A stretch of 64,000 bases of DNA. It comes from Mycobacterium sp. 852002-50816_SCH5313054-b (GTDB lineage Bacteria > Actinomycetota > Actinomycetes > Mycobacteriales > Mycobacteriaceae). Where the stretch lies: contig NZ_LZIC01000133.1 of the NCBI RefSeq assembly GCF_001667185.1, positions 1-64,000 on the forward strand, in the 5' to 3' direction. Below are positions 25,740 to 33,957 of this stretch, piece by piece. How positions within the stretch are numbered: the first letter of the stretch is position 1; the number at the start of each line of letters is the position of its first letter. The position numbers and the translations under genes were made by a program. The notes beneath the pieces are model-generated. The model was not told the origin of the DNA. It worked only from the letters and a program-made list of their open reading frames with translations, and ran no database searches.

Positions 25740-27296
25740 ATGTCCGCACCATCAGCCGAGGTCTTCGACCGCTTGCGCCAGCTCGCCGCGATCAAGGACA
25801 CCGCGGCCCGCGACACCAAGCCGATTGACGAGGTCTTCACCGGCAAGCCGCTGGCCACGATCCCCATCGGTACCGCCGCCGACGTCGAAGCCGCGTTCGC
25901 CGAGGCGCGAGCGGCGCAGGTCGAGTGGGCGAACCGCCCGGTGAGCGACCGCGTCGACGTCATCCGACGCTATCGCGACCTGGTCGTCGAGAACCGCGAG
26001 TTCCTCATGGACCTGCTGCAAGCCGAGGCCGGCAAGGCCCGCTGGGCGGCGCAGGAGGAAATCGTCGATCTGATGGCCAACGCGAACTACTACGTGAGCG
26101 TCGCCGCCGACCTGCTGAAGCCGCGCAAGGTGCAGGCGCTGCTCCCGGGGATCGGCAAGACCACCGTCGCCTACCAGCCCAAGGGCGTGGTCGGGGTGAT
26201 CTCGCCGTGGAACTACCCCATGACGCTGACGGCGTCGGACTCGGTTCCGGCGCTGCTGGCAGGCAACGCGGTGGTGCTTAAGCCGGACAGCCAGACGCCG
26301 TATTGCGCGCTGGCGTGCGCCGAGCTGTTGTATGAGGCCGGCCTGCCGCGAGCGCTCTACGCGATCGTGCCGGGTCCGGGCTCGGTGGTCGGCACCGCGA
26401 TCATCGACAACTGCGACTACCTGATGTTCACCGGCTCGACCGCCACCGGCAGGCAGCTCGCCGAACACTGCGGCCGTCGGCTGATCGGTTTCTCGGCCGA
26501 ACTCGGCGGCAAGAACGCGATGATCGTCACGCGCGGGGCCAACCTGGACAAGGCCGCCAAGGCGGCCACCCGCGCGTGCTTCTCCAACGCGGGCCAGCTG
26601 TGCATCTCCATCGAGCGGATCTACGTCGAAAAGGACATCGCCGACGACTTCACCAGCAAGTTCGGCGCTGCGGTCCGAAACATGAAGCTGGGCACCGCGT
26701 ATGACTTCTCGGTGGACATGGGCAGCTTGATCTCCGCGAGTCAGCTGGACACGGTGACCGACCATGTCGACGACGCGAAAGCCAAGGGCGCCAAGGTGAT
26801 TGCGGGCGGCAGGGCCCGGACCGACCTCGGGCCGCTGTTCTACGAGCCGACGGTGCTGACCGACGTCACACCGGAGATGGAATGCGCGGCCAACGAGACG
26901 TTCGGGCCGCTTGTGTCCATCTACCCCGTGGCCGACGTGGACGAGGCCGTCCAGAAGGCCAACGACACCGAGTACGGGCTCAACGCCAGCGTGTTCGCGG
27001 GCTCCGCCGCGGAGGGCGAACAGATCGCGGCCCGGCTGCGGTCCGGGACGGTGAACGTCAACGAGGGTTACGCGTTCGCGTGGGGCAGCCTCGGCGCACC
27101 GATGGGCGGGATGGGCCAGTCCGGGGTCGGCCGCCGGCACGGGCCCGAGGGCCTGCTGAAGTACACCGAATCGCAGACGATCGCGGCGGCCCGCGTGTTC
27201 AATCTCGATCCGCCGCTTGGCGTTCCGTCGACGCTGTGGCAAAAGTCGCTGGTGCCCGTGGTGCGCGCGGTGATGAGGCTGCCCGGCCGCAAGTGA
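25740..27296 (+). CDS. gabD2: Succinate-semialdehyde dehydrogenase, GabD2-like
   Basis: Oxidises succinic semialdehyde to succinate with NAD(P). From ATG 25740 (GAGGGG ribosome site) the protein is 518 aa, the length of M. tuberculosis GabD2 (Rv1731). Visible are the cofactor region ISPWNYPMTL, catalytic Glu in ELGGKN and nucleophile Cys in NAGQLCIS. In M. tuberculosis it links 2-oxoglutarate decarboxylation products and GABA to succinate. No GABA transaminase is adjacent. Confidence 0.9.
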   Translation: MSAPSAEVFDRLRQLAAIKDTAARDTKPIDEVFTGKPLATIPIGTAADVEAAFAEARAAQVEWANRPVSDRVDVIRRYRDLVVENREFLMDLLQAEAGKARWAAQEEIVDLMANANYYVSVAADLLKPRKVQALLPGIGKTTVAYQPKGVVGVISPWNYPMTLTASDSVPALLAGNAVVLKPDSQTPYCALACAELLYEAGLPRALYAIVPGPGSVVGTAIIDNCDYLMFTGSTATGRQLAEHCGRRLIGFSAELGGKNAMIVTRGANLDKAAKAATRACFSNAGQLCISIERIYVEKDIADDFTSKFGAAVRNMKLGTAYDFSVDMGSLISASQLDTVTDHVDDAKAKGAKVIAGGRARTDLGPLFYEPTVLTDVTPEMECAANETFGPLVSIYPVADVDEAVQKANDTEYGLNASVFAGSAAEGEQIAARLRSGTVNVNEGYAFAWGSLGAPMGGMGQSGVGRRHGPEGLLKYTESQTIAAARVFNLDPPLGVPSTLWQKSLVPVVRAVMRLPGRK

Positions 27297-27362
27297 CATT
27301 GGCATGATCTACTACCCGGCGTAGTATTCGGGGCGATCCCACCGTGCACAAGGAGGTGCAAC

Positions 27363-27797
27363 GTGAGGTGGAGTTTCGCCCAGATCGGGCTGCTGATCAT
27401 CTGTGTTCTGCATGTGGTGCAGGCGGTGATCGGCTTCGTCCTTGAGCCCAGCTTCGCGACCGGGCCCAATGCCCCGACCGTCCAACTGTTCGGAATGGAC
27501 TACAACGGCTGGCACGCCGTCGCCGGGCTTGCCCTGTTCGCGCCGGGCCTGGTGTTCGCGATGCGCAAGTCGTGGGCCGTGTTGTATCTGTTGTTCGCCG
27601 CGATAGCCGGTGCGCTGCCAGGCATCTGGGCCTTCTTCTCGCACCAGGTGGCGTTCGTCTTCACGTTTCCCCACAACACGACCGACGCGGTAGTGCACTT
27701 GGTGACCGCCGGCGTGATGCTGGCGGTGGCCGCCCTCCAGATCCGCATGGACGGTGGGCTTCGGAACTCGCTCGGCGATCTCCGGAAGGCGCCGTAG
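27363..27797 (+). CDS. DUF4383 integral membrane protein
   Basis: A 144-aa protein with four transmembrane helices (IGLLIICVLHVVQAVIGFVL, WHAVAGLALFAPGLVF, WAVLYLLFAAIAGALPGIWAF, AVVHLVTAGVMLAVAAL). It matches the DUF4383 family. The GTG start is fixed by an unusually strong ribosome site, AAGGAGGTG at 27350-27358. An inverted repeat TACTAC/GTAGTA (27310-27326) lies between the upstream stop and this gene. Function unknown. Confidence 0.8.
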   Translation: MRWSFAQIGLLIICVLHVVQAVIGFVLEPSFATGPNAPTVQLFGMDYNGWHAVAGLALFAPGLVFAMRKSWAVLYLLFAAIAGALPGIWAFFSHQVAFVFTFPHNTTDAVVHLVTAGVMLAVAALQIRMDGGLRNSLGDLRKAP

Positions 27798-27896
27798 CTC
27801 GGGCGGTTAGCGGCGCCAAGAATCTCTGGAGCACTTCCCAAGCTGCTCCGCCGAGGGTGAGTTCGTCCACGACAACGACTCACGAGGTTCCGCCTC

Positions 27897-28238
27897 TTAG
27901 CTGCCGCGGCGGCGTGACTTGATGATCTCGAGGCGTTCGTTGAGGAGTTCATCGAGTTCTTCAATCGAGCGGCGTTCCCGCAGCATGTCCCAGTGTGTGC
28001 GCGGCACCTTGCCCTTCTTGGGTTCGGCGAGTTCACCACCCTCGATCAGGGTGCCCTCCAGGCCGTTGCGGCACAGCCAGGAGCCGGGCACGTCGGCGTC
28101 GGCGGCAAAGGGCATGTCGAACTCGTCGCCATTGTCGGTGCGGTACCGCGCTATCTTGCGCGCCGCCAGGTCATGGTTGCGGTCGGTCTCATAGCTCAAG
28201 GCGCCAAGGCGGCTGCCCCTCATGACCCGATCAGCCAT
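27897..28238 (-). CDS. rbpA: RNA polymerase-binding protein RbpA (probable paralogue)
   Basis: A 113-aa activator that binds sigma A/B holoenzyme and stabilises open promoter complexes. Starting at ATG 28238 the order is N-terminal tail (ADRVMRGSRLGALSYETDRN), core domain (ARYRTDNGDEFDMPF, PGSWLCRNG), basic linker (EPKKGKVPR) and sigma-interaction domain (THWDMLRERRSIEELDELL). All RbpA elements are kept. It differs at many positions from M. tuberculosis RbpA as I recall it and lies outside the usual Rv2050 context, so a second copy is likely. Its start is overlapped by a 58-aa gene. Confidence 0.9.
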   Translation of the reverse strand: MADRVMRGSRLGALSYETDRNHDLAARKIARYRTDNGDEFDMPFAADADVPGSWLCRNGLEGTLIEGGELAEPKKGKVPRTHWDMLRERRSIEELDELLNERLEIIKSRRRGS

Positions 28239-28407
28239 CGCCAACACTTCGCTGTCGTTCGACTAGATCTGCGGTAGCGCTCATCCGACCGGACAATCCA
28301 AGCAGATCGTGCTCGCCCAGACCTCCGGGCAGCGTGTAGGCGAGTTGCCGTATTTCGACGGCGTAGTCGCGCAAGTCCTGACGGAGCTGCGACTCAACGG
28401 TGGGCAT
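28231..28407 (-). CDS. 58-aa small protein overlapping rbpA
   Basis: A short ORF starting at ATG 28407 with AGGAAG about 7 bp upstream. It ends at a TGA inside codons 2-3 of rbpA (8-bp overlap, ATGGCTGA). The product begins MPTVESQLRQDLRDYAVEIR and continues QLAYTLPGGLGEHDLLGLSG and RMSATADLVERQRSVGDG. It is a charged, probably helical soluble protein. The overlap implies translational coupling to rbpA. No family recognised. Confidence 0.65.
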   Translation of the reverse strand: MPTVESQLRQDLRDYAVEIRQLAYTLPGGLGEHDLLGLSGRMSATADLVERQRSVGDG

Positions 28408-28739
28408 GACTTCTTCCTGTGGCAGGGATTTACTGAGACGCGCCGATTTGTCGTGCAGCCGGACCTGAAATCTGATGCCGTCCAGCCGTCAATCCGCAAT
28501 GCACCCGGGGGGTGCCCTTTATCGTCTCCCAACCGCGCCCACTACCCTACTCTGTTCTGTTCGCGGGCTGAACTGCCAGGTAACTGCGTGGTCACGAGTC
28601 GGCCGTCGGGTTCGTCCGGGCGTTGCGGACTCGGGCGCTGCCGAGGAAGTTTCACACAGAGCAGTCAACAACAGCGGCATCCGGAAGCCAACTGCGGGGT
28701 TCATGCTGAATGGGATTGTGTCGCACCATGATTGGACCG
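28408..28739. other. 332-bp intergenic region
   Basis: Lies between the desaturase stop and the 58-aa gene. Several spurious frames cross it, but none has mycobacterial-looking protein sequence. It is less GC-biased than the genes around it. It should carry the promoter of the 58-aa/rbpA pair; no clear element was seen. Confidence 0.4.
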
Positions 28740-29978
28740 CTACGCCGACCGGCGTCTGGACTGGGGTCGATTACTGTGGGTGAGTATTGCCGTGGCCAAT
28801 CCGCGTCGCCTCACGTGGTTGCCCACGCTTGAATCATGCGACCGTTTCGTGACATTCCGGAATTTGTGTTCGGACGCGGTCTCTGGCGCGTCGTCGGAGG
28901 TCGCGAAAAGGAACCGGTCCGGAAGCGCCAACTTGCAGATGGTGCGCGAGGTGAGGAGGTACTGACGAAGCAACGGACCCGTCGTATATGGCAGGTCGTA
29001 GTTGGCGCATAAAGCGCGAACCCGCACGGCGATCTCGGGGTATCGATTGCTTGGCAGGTCAGGGTAGAGGTGATGTTCGATTTGATAACACAGGTTTCCA
29101 CTCAGGAATGCGAGCACTTTCCCGGCCCTGAAGTTCGCGGTGCCCAGCATCTGTCGCAGATACCATTCGGGCTTTGTTTCGCCCTCCAGGACGGACGGGG
29201 TGAACTTTTCCGCTCCGTCCGCGAAGTGACCGCACATGATCACGGCGCAGGCCCAGACGTTGCGCAGCCCGTTGGCGACCACGGTGGCTCCCAGTGCGCG
29301 CCACCACCGCCGGCCACTCAGCACTGGAAACAGGACATAGTCCTTGCCGACCTGCCGAGCGATCTTGCGGATCAGCGCAGCCTTGTGAGCGGCTTTTCCG
29401 GCGGTCGTCGTCTCGCGCTCCTGCACTGAATACAGACCGTGCAGCGCGACGCCCCACTCGAATAACACCGCCAGCAGCACCGCACGCAACGGCTGCAGCA
29501 GTGCGCGTGGCCGCCACTCCTCGTCTCGAGTGACCCGCAAGACGCCGAATCCCAGGTCGTCATCTACGCCGACGACGTTCGCGAAGACGTGATGCCGGTA
29601 GTTGTGGGAGTTCTTCCACTGGGACGTGAGGCCGGCCATGTCCCATTCCCAGGTAGCGGAATGGATCTCCGGGTCGTTCATCCAATCCCATTGACCGTGG
29701 CTGATGTTGTGGCCGAGTTCCATGTTCTCGATGCACTTGGCCGCTGCCAGGGCAGCGGTTCCGACGGCCCAGCCAAACCTGCCTTTACTGGTGCCGATGA
29801 CTAGCCTCGCCGCGACCTCGAGGGCGCGCTGAAAAGCGATGGCGCGCTTGATGTATGCCCGATCGCTGGCGCCACGTGAAGACTCGATATCGCGACGGAT
29901 CGCTTCCAACGCGGCCGCGAGCTCCTCGAGGTCTTTGTCACTCAGGTGCGCGTATTCAGGTACTTCAGTGATGGCCAC
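28740..29978 (-). CDS. Membrane fatty-acid desaturase, DesA3-like (copy 1)
   Basis: Di-iron acyl-CoA desaturase inserting a double bond into long-chain acyl groups. The three His boxes are ELGHNISHGQW, SHNYRHH and QIEHHLYPDLP. GTG 29978 (VAITEVPEYAHLSD) is preferred to ATG 30008 because it aligns with the start of copy 2 at 33561. The C-terminus (TSDDAPETASEHKFRNV, RRRGLATAI) is family-like but ends differently. No Rv3230c-like reductase partner is adjacent. It lies in a lipid island with a cyclopropane synthase and copy 2. Confidence 0.87.
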   Translation of the reverse strand: MAITEVPEYAHLSDKDLEELAAALEAIRRDIESSRGASDRAYIKRAIAFQRALEVAARLVIGTSKGRFGWAVGTAALAAAKCIENMELGHNISHGQWDWMNDPEIHSATWEWDMAGLTSQWKNSHNYRHHVFANVVGVDDDLGFGVLRVTRDEEWRPRALLQPLRAVLLAVLFEWGVALHGLYSVQERETTTAGKAAHKAALIRKIARQVGKDYVLFPVLSGRRWWRALGATVVANGLRNVWACAVIMCGHFADGAEKFTPSVLEGETKPEWYLRQMLGTANFRAGKVLAFLSGNLCYQIEHHLYPDLPSNRYPEIAVRVRALCANYDLPYTTGPLLRQYLLTSRTICKLALPDRFLFATSDDAPETASEHKFRNVTKRSHDSSVGNHVRRRGLATAILTHSNRPQSRRRSA

Positions 29979-30137
29979 GGAATCAATGAGATTCGGGCAT
30001 GATGGCACGCGGCGTCCGGGCGGCGACGCGCGGCCAGGGAAGGTTTACGAACCGCAGCAATGTGGGTCCCGTCCGATCTTTTTGGATGTTTGTTTACGCG
30101 TAGGCGAGGGCCCGCGCGAGGTCAGGTAAGCGGGTAA

Positions 30138-30287
30138 CTACTCGATCGGGCCGCGATCGATGTTGTTGCGTGCACTCACCGGCCCGGCCGCACCGCTGAT
30201 GTGACCGCCGTAGTCGCCCTCGTCACGGGAGTCCCGCGGCCCGGCGACCTGCCCGGAACCACCTGGTCCGGTGGACGGCTGTGCCAT
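30138..30287 (-). CDS. 49-aa Gly-rich small protein
   Basis: An ORF from ATG 30287 to TAG, too short for routine calling. The product starts MAQPSTGPGGSGQVAGPRDS and continues RDEGDYGGHISGAAGPVSAR to a polar end. Third codon positions are mostly G or C, as in real genes here, and the composition suggests a disordered, hydrophilic stress-type protein. No family recognised. Confidence 0.45.
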   Translation of the reverse strand: MAQPSTGPGGSGQVAGPRDSRDEGDYGGHISGAAGPVSARNNIDRGPIE

Positions 30288-30584
30288 ATTTGAGCACCCG
30301 CCTTGTCGCCCCTAGTCGTTAGTTGACCTCCGAGGCTACATGAACCGCGAGATCCGCGGCTTTGCGCGCGGCTGCCGACCCCGATCCAACGCACGCTGGC
30401 GCAGCGCACCCGTTTCTACCCGGGTGGGCCCAAGCAGGACACCTGCGGACACCCGGAACGTCGCCGCCTCCCTCGACCGGCGCTGGCAACCGACGAGAAA
30501 GGTTTCATGCCATGACTACTGGGTTGCGCCTCGGCGTAGCGTTGCCCGTGAGGGCGCAGTCCTCGGGGCCAAGGGGGACAAGAT
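30288..30584. other. Leader region of the cyclopropane synthase
   Basis: About 297 bp between the 49-aa gene and the mycolic acid methyltransferase. It must hold both divergent promoters. Apart from the AAGGGGG ribosome site at 30571-30577 nothing specific is seen. Confidence 0.35.
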
Positions 30585-31469
30585 ATGGCCAAAAAGCTGA
30601 CACCGCACTTCAGCGATGTGCAGGCGCACTACGACCTGTCCGACGACTTCTTTCGCCTATTTCTGGACCCCACCCAGACCTACAGCTGCGCATACTTCGA
30701 GCACAAGGGCATGACGCTGGAAGAGGCGCAGGTCGCCAAGATCGACCTGGCGCTGGGCAAGTTGGGTTTGCGAGCCGGCATGACACTGCTCGACGTCGGC
30801 TGCGGCTGGGGCGCCACCATGCGCCGGGCCATCGAAAAGTACGACGTCAACGTCGTCGGTCTGACGTTGTCGAAGAACCAGGCCGCCCACGTGCAGAAGT
30901 CGTTCGACGAGATGTCCAGTTCGCGCAGCAAGCGCGTGTTGCTGGCCGGCTGGGAACAGTTCGACGAGCCCGTCGACCGCATCGTGTCGATCGGCGCGTT
31001 CGAGCACTTCGGCCCTGACCGCTACGACGACTTCTTCGCGCTGGCCCACAACATCCTGCCCGCGGACGGCGTGATGCTGCTGCACACCATCACCAGCTTG
31101 ACAGAGCAGCAAATGATCGACCGCTTCTTGCCGATTACGTCCGACTTCGTCCAGTTCATCAAGTTCATCTTGACCGAGATCTTCCCCGGGGGCTTTGCAC
31201 CGCCGATCGACATGGTGGAGGAGCACTCGGCGAAGGCCGGTTTCACGCTGACCCGCCGCCAGTCGCTGCAACCCCATTACGCCAGGACTCTAAAGCTGTG
31301 GGCGGAGGCCCTGGAGGCACAAAAAAGCGCGGCCATCGAGATTCAGTCAGAAGAGGTGTACGAGCGCTATATGAAGTACCTGACCGGCTGCGAACAGATG
31401 TTCCGGATCGGTTATATCGATGTCAACCAGTTCACCCTGGCGAAGCAGGGAATCCAACGTCAGGGTTAA
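30585..31469 (+). CDS. Cyclopropane mycolic acid synthase (CmaA1/PcaA group)
   Basis: SAM-dependent methyltransferase of 294 aa that adds methylene or methyl groups to double bonds of mycolic acid chains. The N-terminus TPHFSDVQAHYDLSDDFFRL and DPTQTYSCAYFEHK, the SAM site LLDVGCGWGATMRRAIEKYDV, GLTLSKNQA, SIGAFEHFG and FILTEIFPGG are diagnostic. Near the end it has SEEVYERYMKYLTGCEQMFR. Compared with M. tuberculosis enzymes it is closest to PcaA and CmaA1 rather than the oxygenated-series enzymes. It lies between two desaturase genes transcribed the other way. Confidence 0.93.
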   Translation: MAKKLTPHFSDVQAHYDLSDDFFRLFLDPTQTYSCAYFEHKGMTLEEAQVAKIDLALGKLGLRAGMTLLDVGCGWGATMRRAIEKYDVNVVGLTLSKNQAAHVQKSFDEMSSSRSKRVLLAGWEQFDEPVDRIVSIGAFEHFGPDRYDDFFALAHNILPADGVMLLHTITSLTEQQMIDRFLPITSDFVQFIKFILTEIFPGGFAPPIDMVEEHSAKAGFTLTRRQSLQPHYARTLKLWAEALEAQKSAAIEIQSEEVYERYMKYLTGCEQMFRIGYIDVNQFTLAKQGIQRQG

Positions 31470-31484
31470 TGCGTTGTGGTCGCG

Positions 31485-31748
31485 TCACATTCGTTGCGAT
31501 GTGCGAAAATTCGCAATGGTTGAGCCGGGTGACGGGTGCACGCGGCCAGCCCACGCATGAACTTCGACGTCACTGCCGACGATTCGTGCCTTCACCCGCA
31601 TGTCTCGTGTGTAAAGACTTCCCACAAAGCGGCCCAACTCGATGTCAATCCGGAGCAGCGAACCGTCCGCTAGTCGACGATGTCCGGTCCTCATTGTCGA
31701 GATGGTGCTCATGTCTACTACGACGTTGGGACCATCCAGGAAGTTCAT
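31485..31748 (-). CDS. Possible 87-aa hypothetical protein
   Basis: An ORF convergent with the cyclopropane synthase. The product (VDMSTISTMRTGHRRLADGS, then DIELGRFVGSLYTRD and VEVHAWAGRVHP) looks protein-like, but codon use is less GC-biased than in neighbours and no good ribosome site is visible. It may be a small expressed gene or chance. Confidence 0.3.
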   Translation of the reverse strand: MNFLDGPNVVVDMSTISTMRTGHRRLADGSLLRIDIELGRFVGSLYTRDMRVKARIVGSDVEVHAWAGRVHPSPGSTIANFRTSQRM

Positions 31749-31864
31749 CCGGGCGTCATCCAGGTCAGGCGTTGCTCGAGGCCACAGGCGCGGCCTCGCC
31801 GCATGCGCGACACCGAGAGTGCGCGGGGCTGATCCCGTCGGCCGTTACGTGAGGGCTTCGTCTG

Positions 31865-32077
31865 CTATATCTGTCGACGCCGGCGAGGTATCCGTCGACG
31901 CCTGCGAGGCCGGAACGCGTCTTTAACCTTTTCACCCGCGTCTCTCAGGTGAGCCGCCCGCTGATCAGCTCTGCCCTCAGCCTCCAACGCTGGATCGTTG
32001 ATCGCGCGGCCGACTGCCGCCTTGACCTTGCCCGTGACCTGGTCCACCTTGTTCCGGGCTTTATCCGCACTGCTCAC
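31865..32077 (-). CDS. CsbD-family stress protein
   Basis: A 70-aa hydrophilic helical protein of the CsbD/YjbJ family (SADKARNKVDQVTGKVKAAV, then EAEGRADQRAAHLRDAGEKV). The GTG start is supported by AGAAGGAC upstream. The C-terminus is extended by an Arg-rich tail (FRPRRRRRIPRRRRQI) not usual in CsbD, which may bind nucleic acid or result from a frameshift. CsbD proteins are typically induced by general stress sigma factors. Confidence 0.82.
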   Translation of the reverse strand: MSSADKARNKVDQVTGKVKAAVGRAINDPALEAEGRADQRAAHLRDAGEKVKDAFRPRRRRRIPRRRRQI

Positions 32078-32307
32078 TGGCGTGTCCTTCTCTTCCGGTT
32101 ACGAATAGTGCGCTAATCGGCGGTTACCCATTTTCGGCCTGAACCACCCGCTTGGGCTCCACAGCGGGGTGACCGAAAGCCTTCGCGTACGAAAATCGCT
32201 GCGGCAGTGCTGCTTTTATCGTCATGCGCGGAAATGGGAGGAGTGGGCCCGACGCTGCGGCGCTGCGTTTCGGCAACCCGACGGGCTCGAGCTGGGTGCT
32301 CGACGCA

Positions 32308-33561
32308 TCAAAACCGCGATGCTCCCCGACGTCGATGGCGGGCCGCAATTGCTATCGCAGTCTTGAGCCCGCGGCGACGCCCTGTCACTGGGTCGGTCTT
32401 AGCGAAACCGGGCTCCAGGTCAGCGAACATCCGCTCGCTGCGCGTCTCCGGGGCGTCGTCGGCGGTGTCACGCAAGTACTTGTTCGGCAGCGAGAGTTTG
32501 GCGATGGTGCGCCACGTCCTGCCGTACTGCACCAGAAATGAGCCTGTGGTGTAAGGCAGGTCGTACTTGCCGCACAACGCGCGCACACGCACCGAGACCT
32601 CGTGCAGCCGGTTGCTCGGCAGGTCGGGGTACAGGTGGTGCTCGATCTGATGGCACAGGTTGCCGCTCATGAACCGCAGCACGGGGCCCGCTTCGAAGTT
32701 GGCGCTGCCCAGCATCTGGCGCAGATACCACTCTCCCTTCGTCTCACCGATCATGTCGGTCTTCGTGAATTTCTCCGCGCCATCCGGGAAATGTCCGCAG
32801 AAGATCACCGCGTTGGCCCAGATATTGCGGATCACGTTGGCCACCGCGTTGGCCTTCAGCGTCGATGTGTAGGTGGCCGCCGGCGACAGCGAGGTGAGCG
32901 CCGGGAACGCGACGTAGTCCTTGACCACCTGGCGGCCGGCCTTGCCCAGGAACTCCTGTGCCAGCTGAAGGGTCGAGTCGCGCTCCGGGCCTGCCTTCAA
33001 GATCTTCTCGAAATCGACGGTCTGGCTGCCAATTCCCCACTCGAACCCCAGCGCGAGAATGGCATTGAACAGTAGGTTGCCGATGTTGAAACGCTGCCAG
33101 GGCTGGTCACGTGTGACCCGCAGGATGTAGTAGCCCACATCGTCATCCATGCCCAGGATGTTGGTGTATTTGTGGTGCTGAAAGTTGTGGGAAGAAATCC
33201 AGTGTTTTGAGGCCGCGCTCATGTCCCACTCCCACGTCGTGGAGTGAATCTCGGGATCGTTCATCCAGTTCCATTGGCCGTGCATGACATTGTGGCCGAT
33301 CTCCATGTTCTCGATGATCTTGGCCAGACCAATGGTCACCGTTCCCGCCCACCACACCGAGCGTTTCGAGCTACCGGCCAGCATGAGCCGCCCGGCTAGT
33401 TCGAGAGCACGCTGCGCGGCGACGGTGCGGCGGATGTAGCGGGCGTCGCGCTCGCCAAGGGAATCCTCGATATCCAGCCGGATCGCGTCCAGCTCAACCG
33501 CCAGATTCTCGATGTCGGCGTCAGTCAAATGGGCGAAGGCCGGAACATCCGTAATCGCCAT
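32308..33561 (-). CDS. Membrane fatty-acid desaturase, DesA3-like (copy 2)
   Basis: A 417-aa di-iron desaturase very like M. tuberculosis DesA3 (Rv3229c), the stearoyl-CoA delta-9 desaturase, from MAITDVPAFAHLTDADIE to RRRGLKTAI. The His boxes are GHNVMHGQWNW, SHNFQHHKYTN and HQIEHHLYPDLP. The start at ATG 33561 is fixed by AAGGGGAGGG. It is a paralogue of copy 1. DesA3 works with the oxidoreductase Rv3230c, not present here, so it would need a partner encoded elsewhere. Confidence 0.92.
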   Translation of the reverse strand: MAITDVPAFAHLTDADIENLAVELDAIRLDIEDSLGERDARYIRRTVAAQRALELAGRLMLAGSSKRSVWWAGTVTIGLAKIIENMEIGHNVMHGQWNWMNDPEIHSTTWEWDMSAASKHWISSHNFQHHKYTNILGMDDDVGYYILRVTRDQPWQRFNIGNLLFNAILALGFEWGIGSQTVDFEKILKAGPERDSTLQLAQEFLGKAGRQVVKDYVAFPALTSLSPAATYTSTLKANAVANVIRNIWANAVIFCGHFPDGAEKFTKTDMIGETKGEWYLRQMLGSANFEAGPVLRFMSGNLCHQIEHHLYPDLPSNRLHEVSVRVRALCGKYDLPYTTGSFLVQYGRTWRTIAKLSLPNKYLRDTADDAPETRSERMFADLEPGFAKTDPVTGRRRGLKTAIAIAARHRRRGASRF

Positions 33562-33685
33562 AGTTTCCCTCCCCTTAGGACTTCTACGTCCGGATCTCAT
33601 CGCTCACACGCATCGGCGAGTGCCTGACCGATGGACGCAACCACTCACTGGCTCGTCAACACCACTAACATGTCTGCACCGCAAG

Positions 33686-33939
33686 ATGAGCGGCGGCAAC
33701 CACACCCGCGATGTCGAACCACTACTCGTCGTCGGGACAGGTTCATTCATCGGCGAAGGCTTCGACTGCCCGGCCCTGGATACCCTGTTCGTGCTGCACC
33801 GGTCATCTTCAAAAAATCGCCTGGTCCGGTGCGTCGGGCGAATCACCCAACCATACGCGACCAAGGCGACCACGACCGTGCATTGACCCGACCTGGTGAA
33901 GTGCTCAACAGCGAACGAGAGTCGTTCATTGGTGGGTAG
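33686..33939 (+). pseudogene. Relic of a superfamily-2 helicase C-terminus
   Basis: The frame from 33686 encodes LLVVGTGSFIGEGFDCPALD, then TLFVLHRSS..KNRLVRCVGRITQPY. This is the motif V/VI part of restriction-type or DEAD-like helicases (GEGFD, VGRI.RPY). It stops at 33886, and the tail VLNSERESFIGG continues in another frame to 33939. No upstream helicase domain exists, so it is a truncated, frameshifted remnant. Confidence 0.7.
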
Positions 33940-33957
33940 GTCGGCGCCGAGACCGGC

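Noticed and set aside
28281..28532. 83-aa minus ORF upstream of rbpA
   Set aside because: It overlaps the better-supported 58-aa gene in another frame and has random-looking Cys/Ser/Pro-rich sequence.
32124..32348. 74-aa minus ORF between the CsbD and desaturase genes
   Set aside because: No good start site, mixed composition and no recognisable protein pattern; only the last 30 residues look possible.
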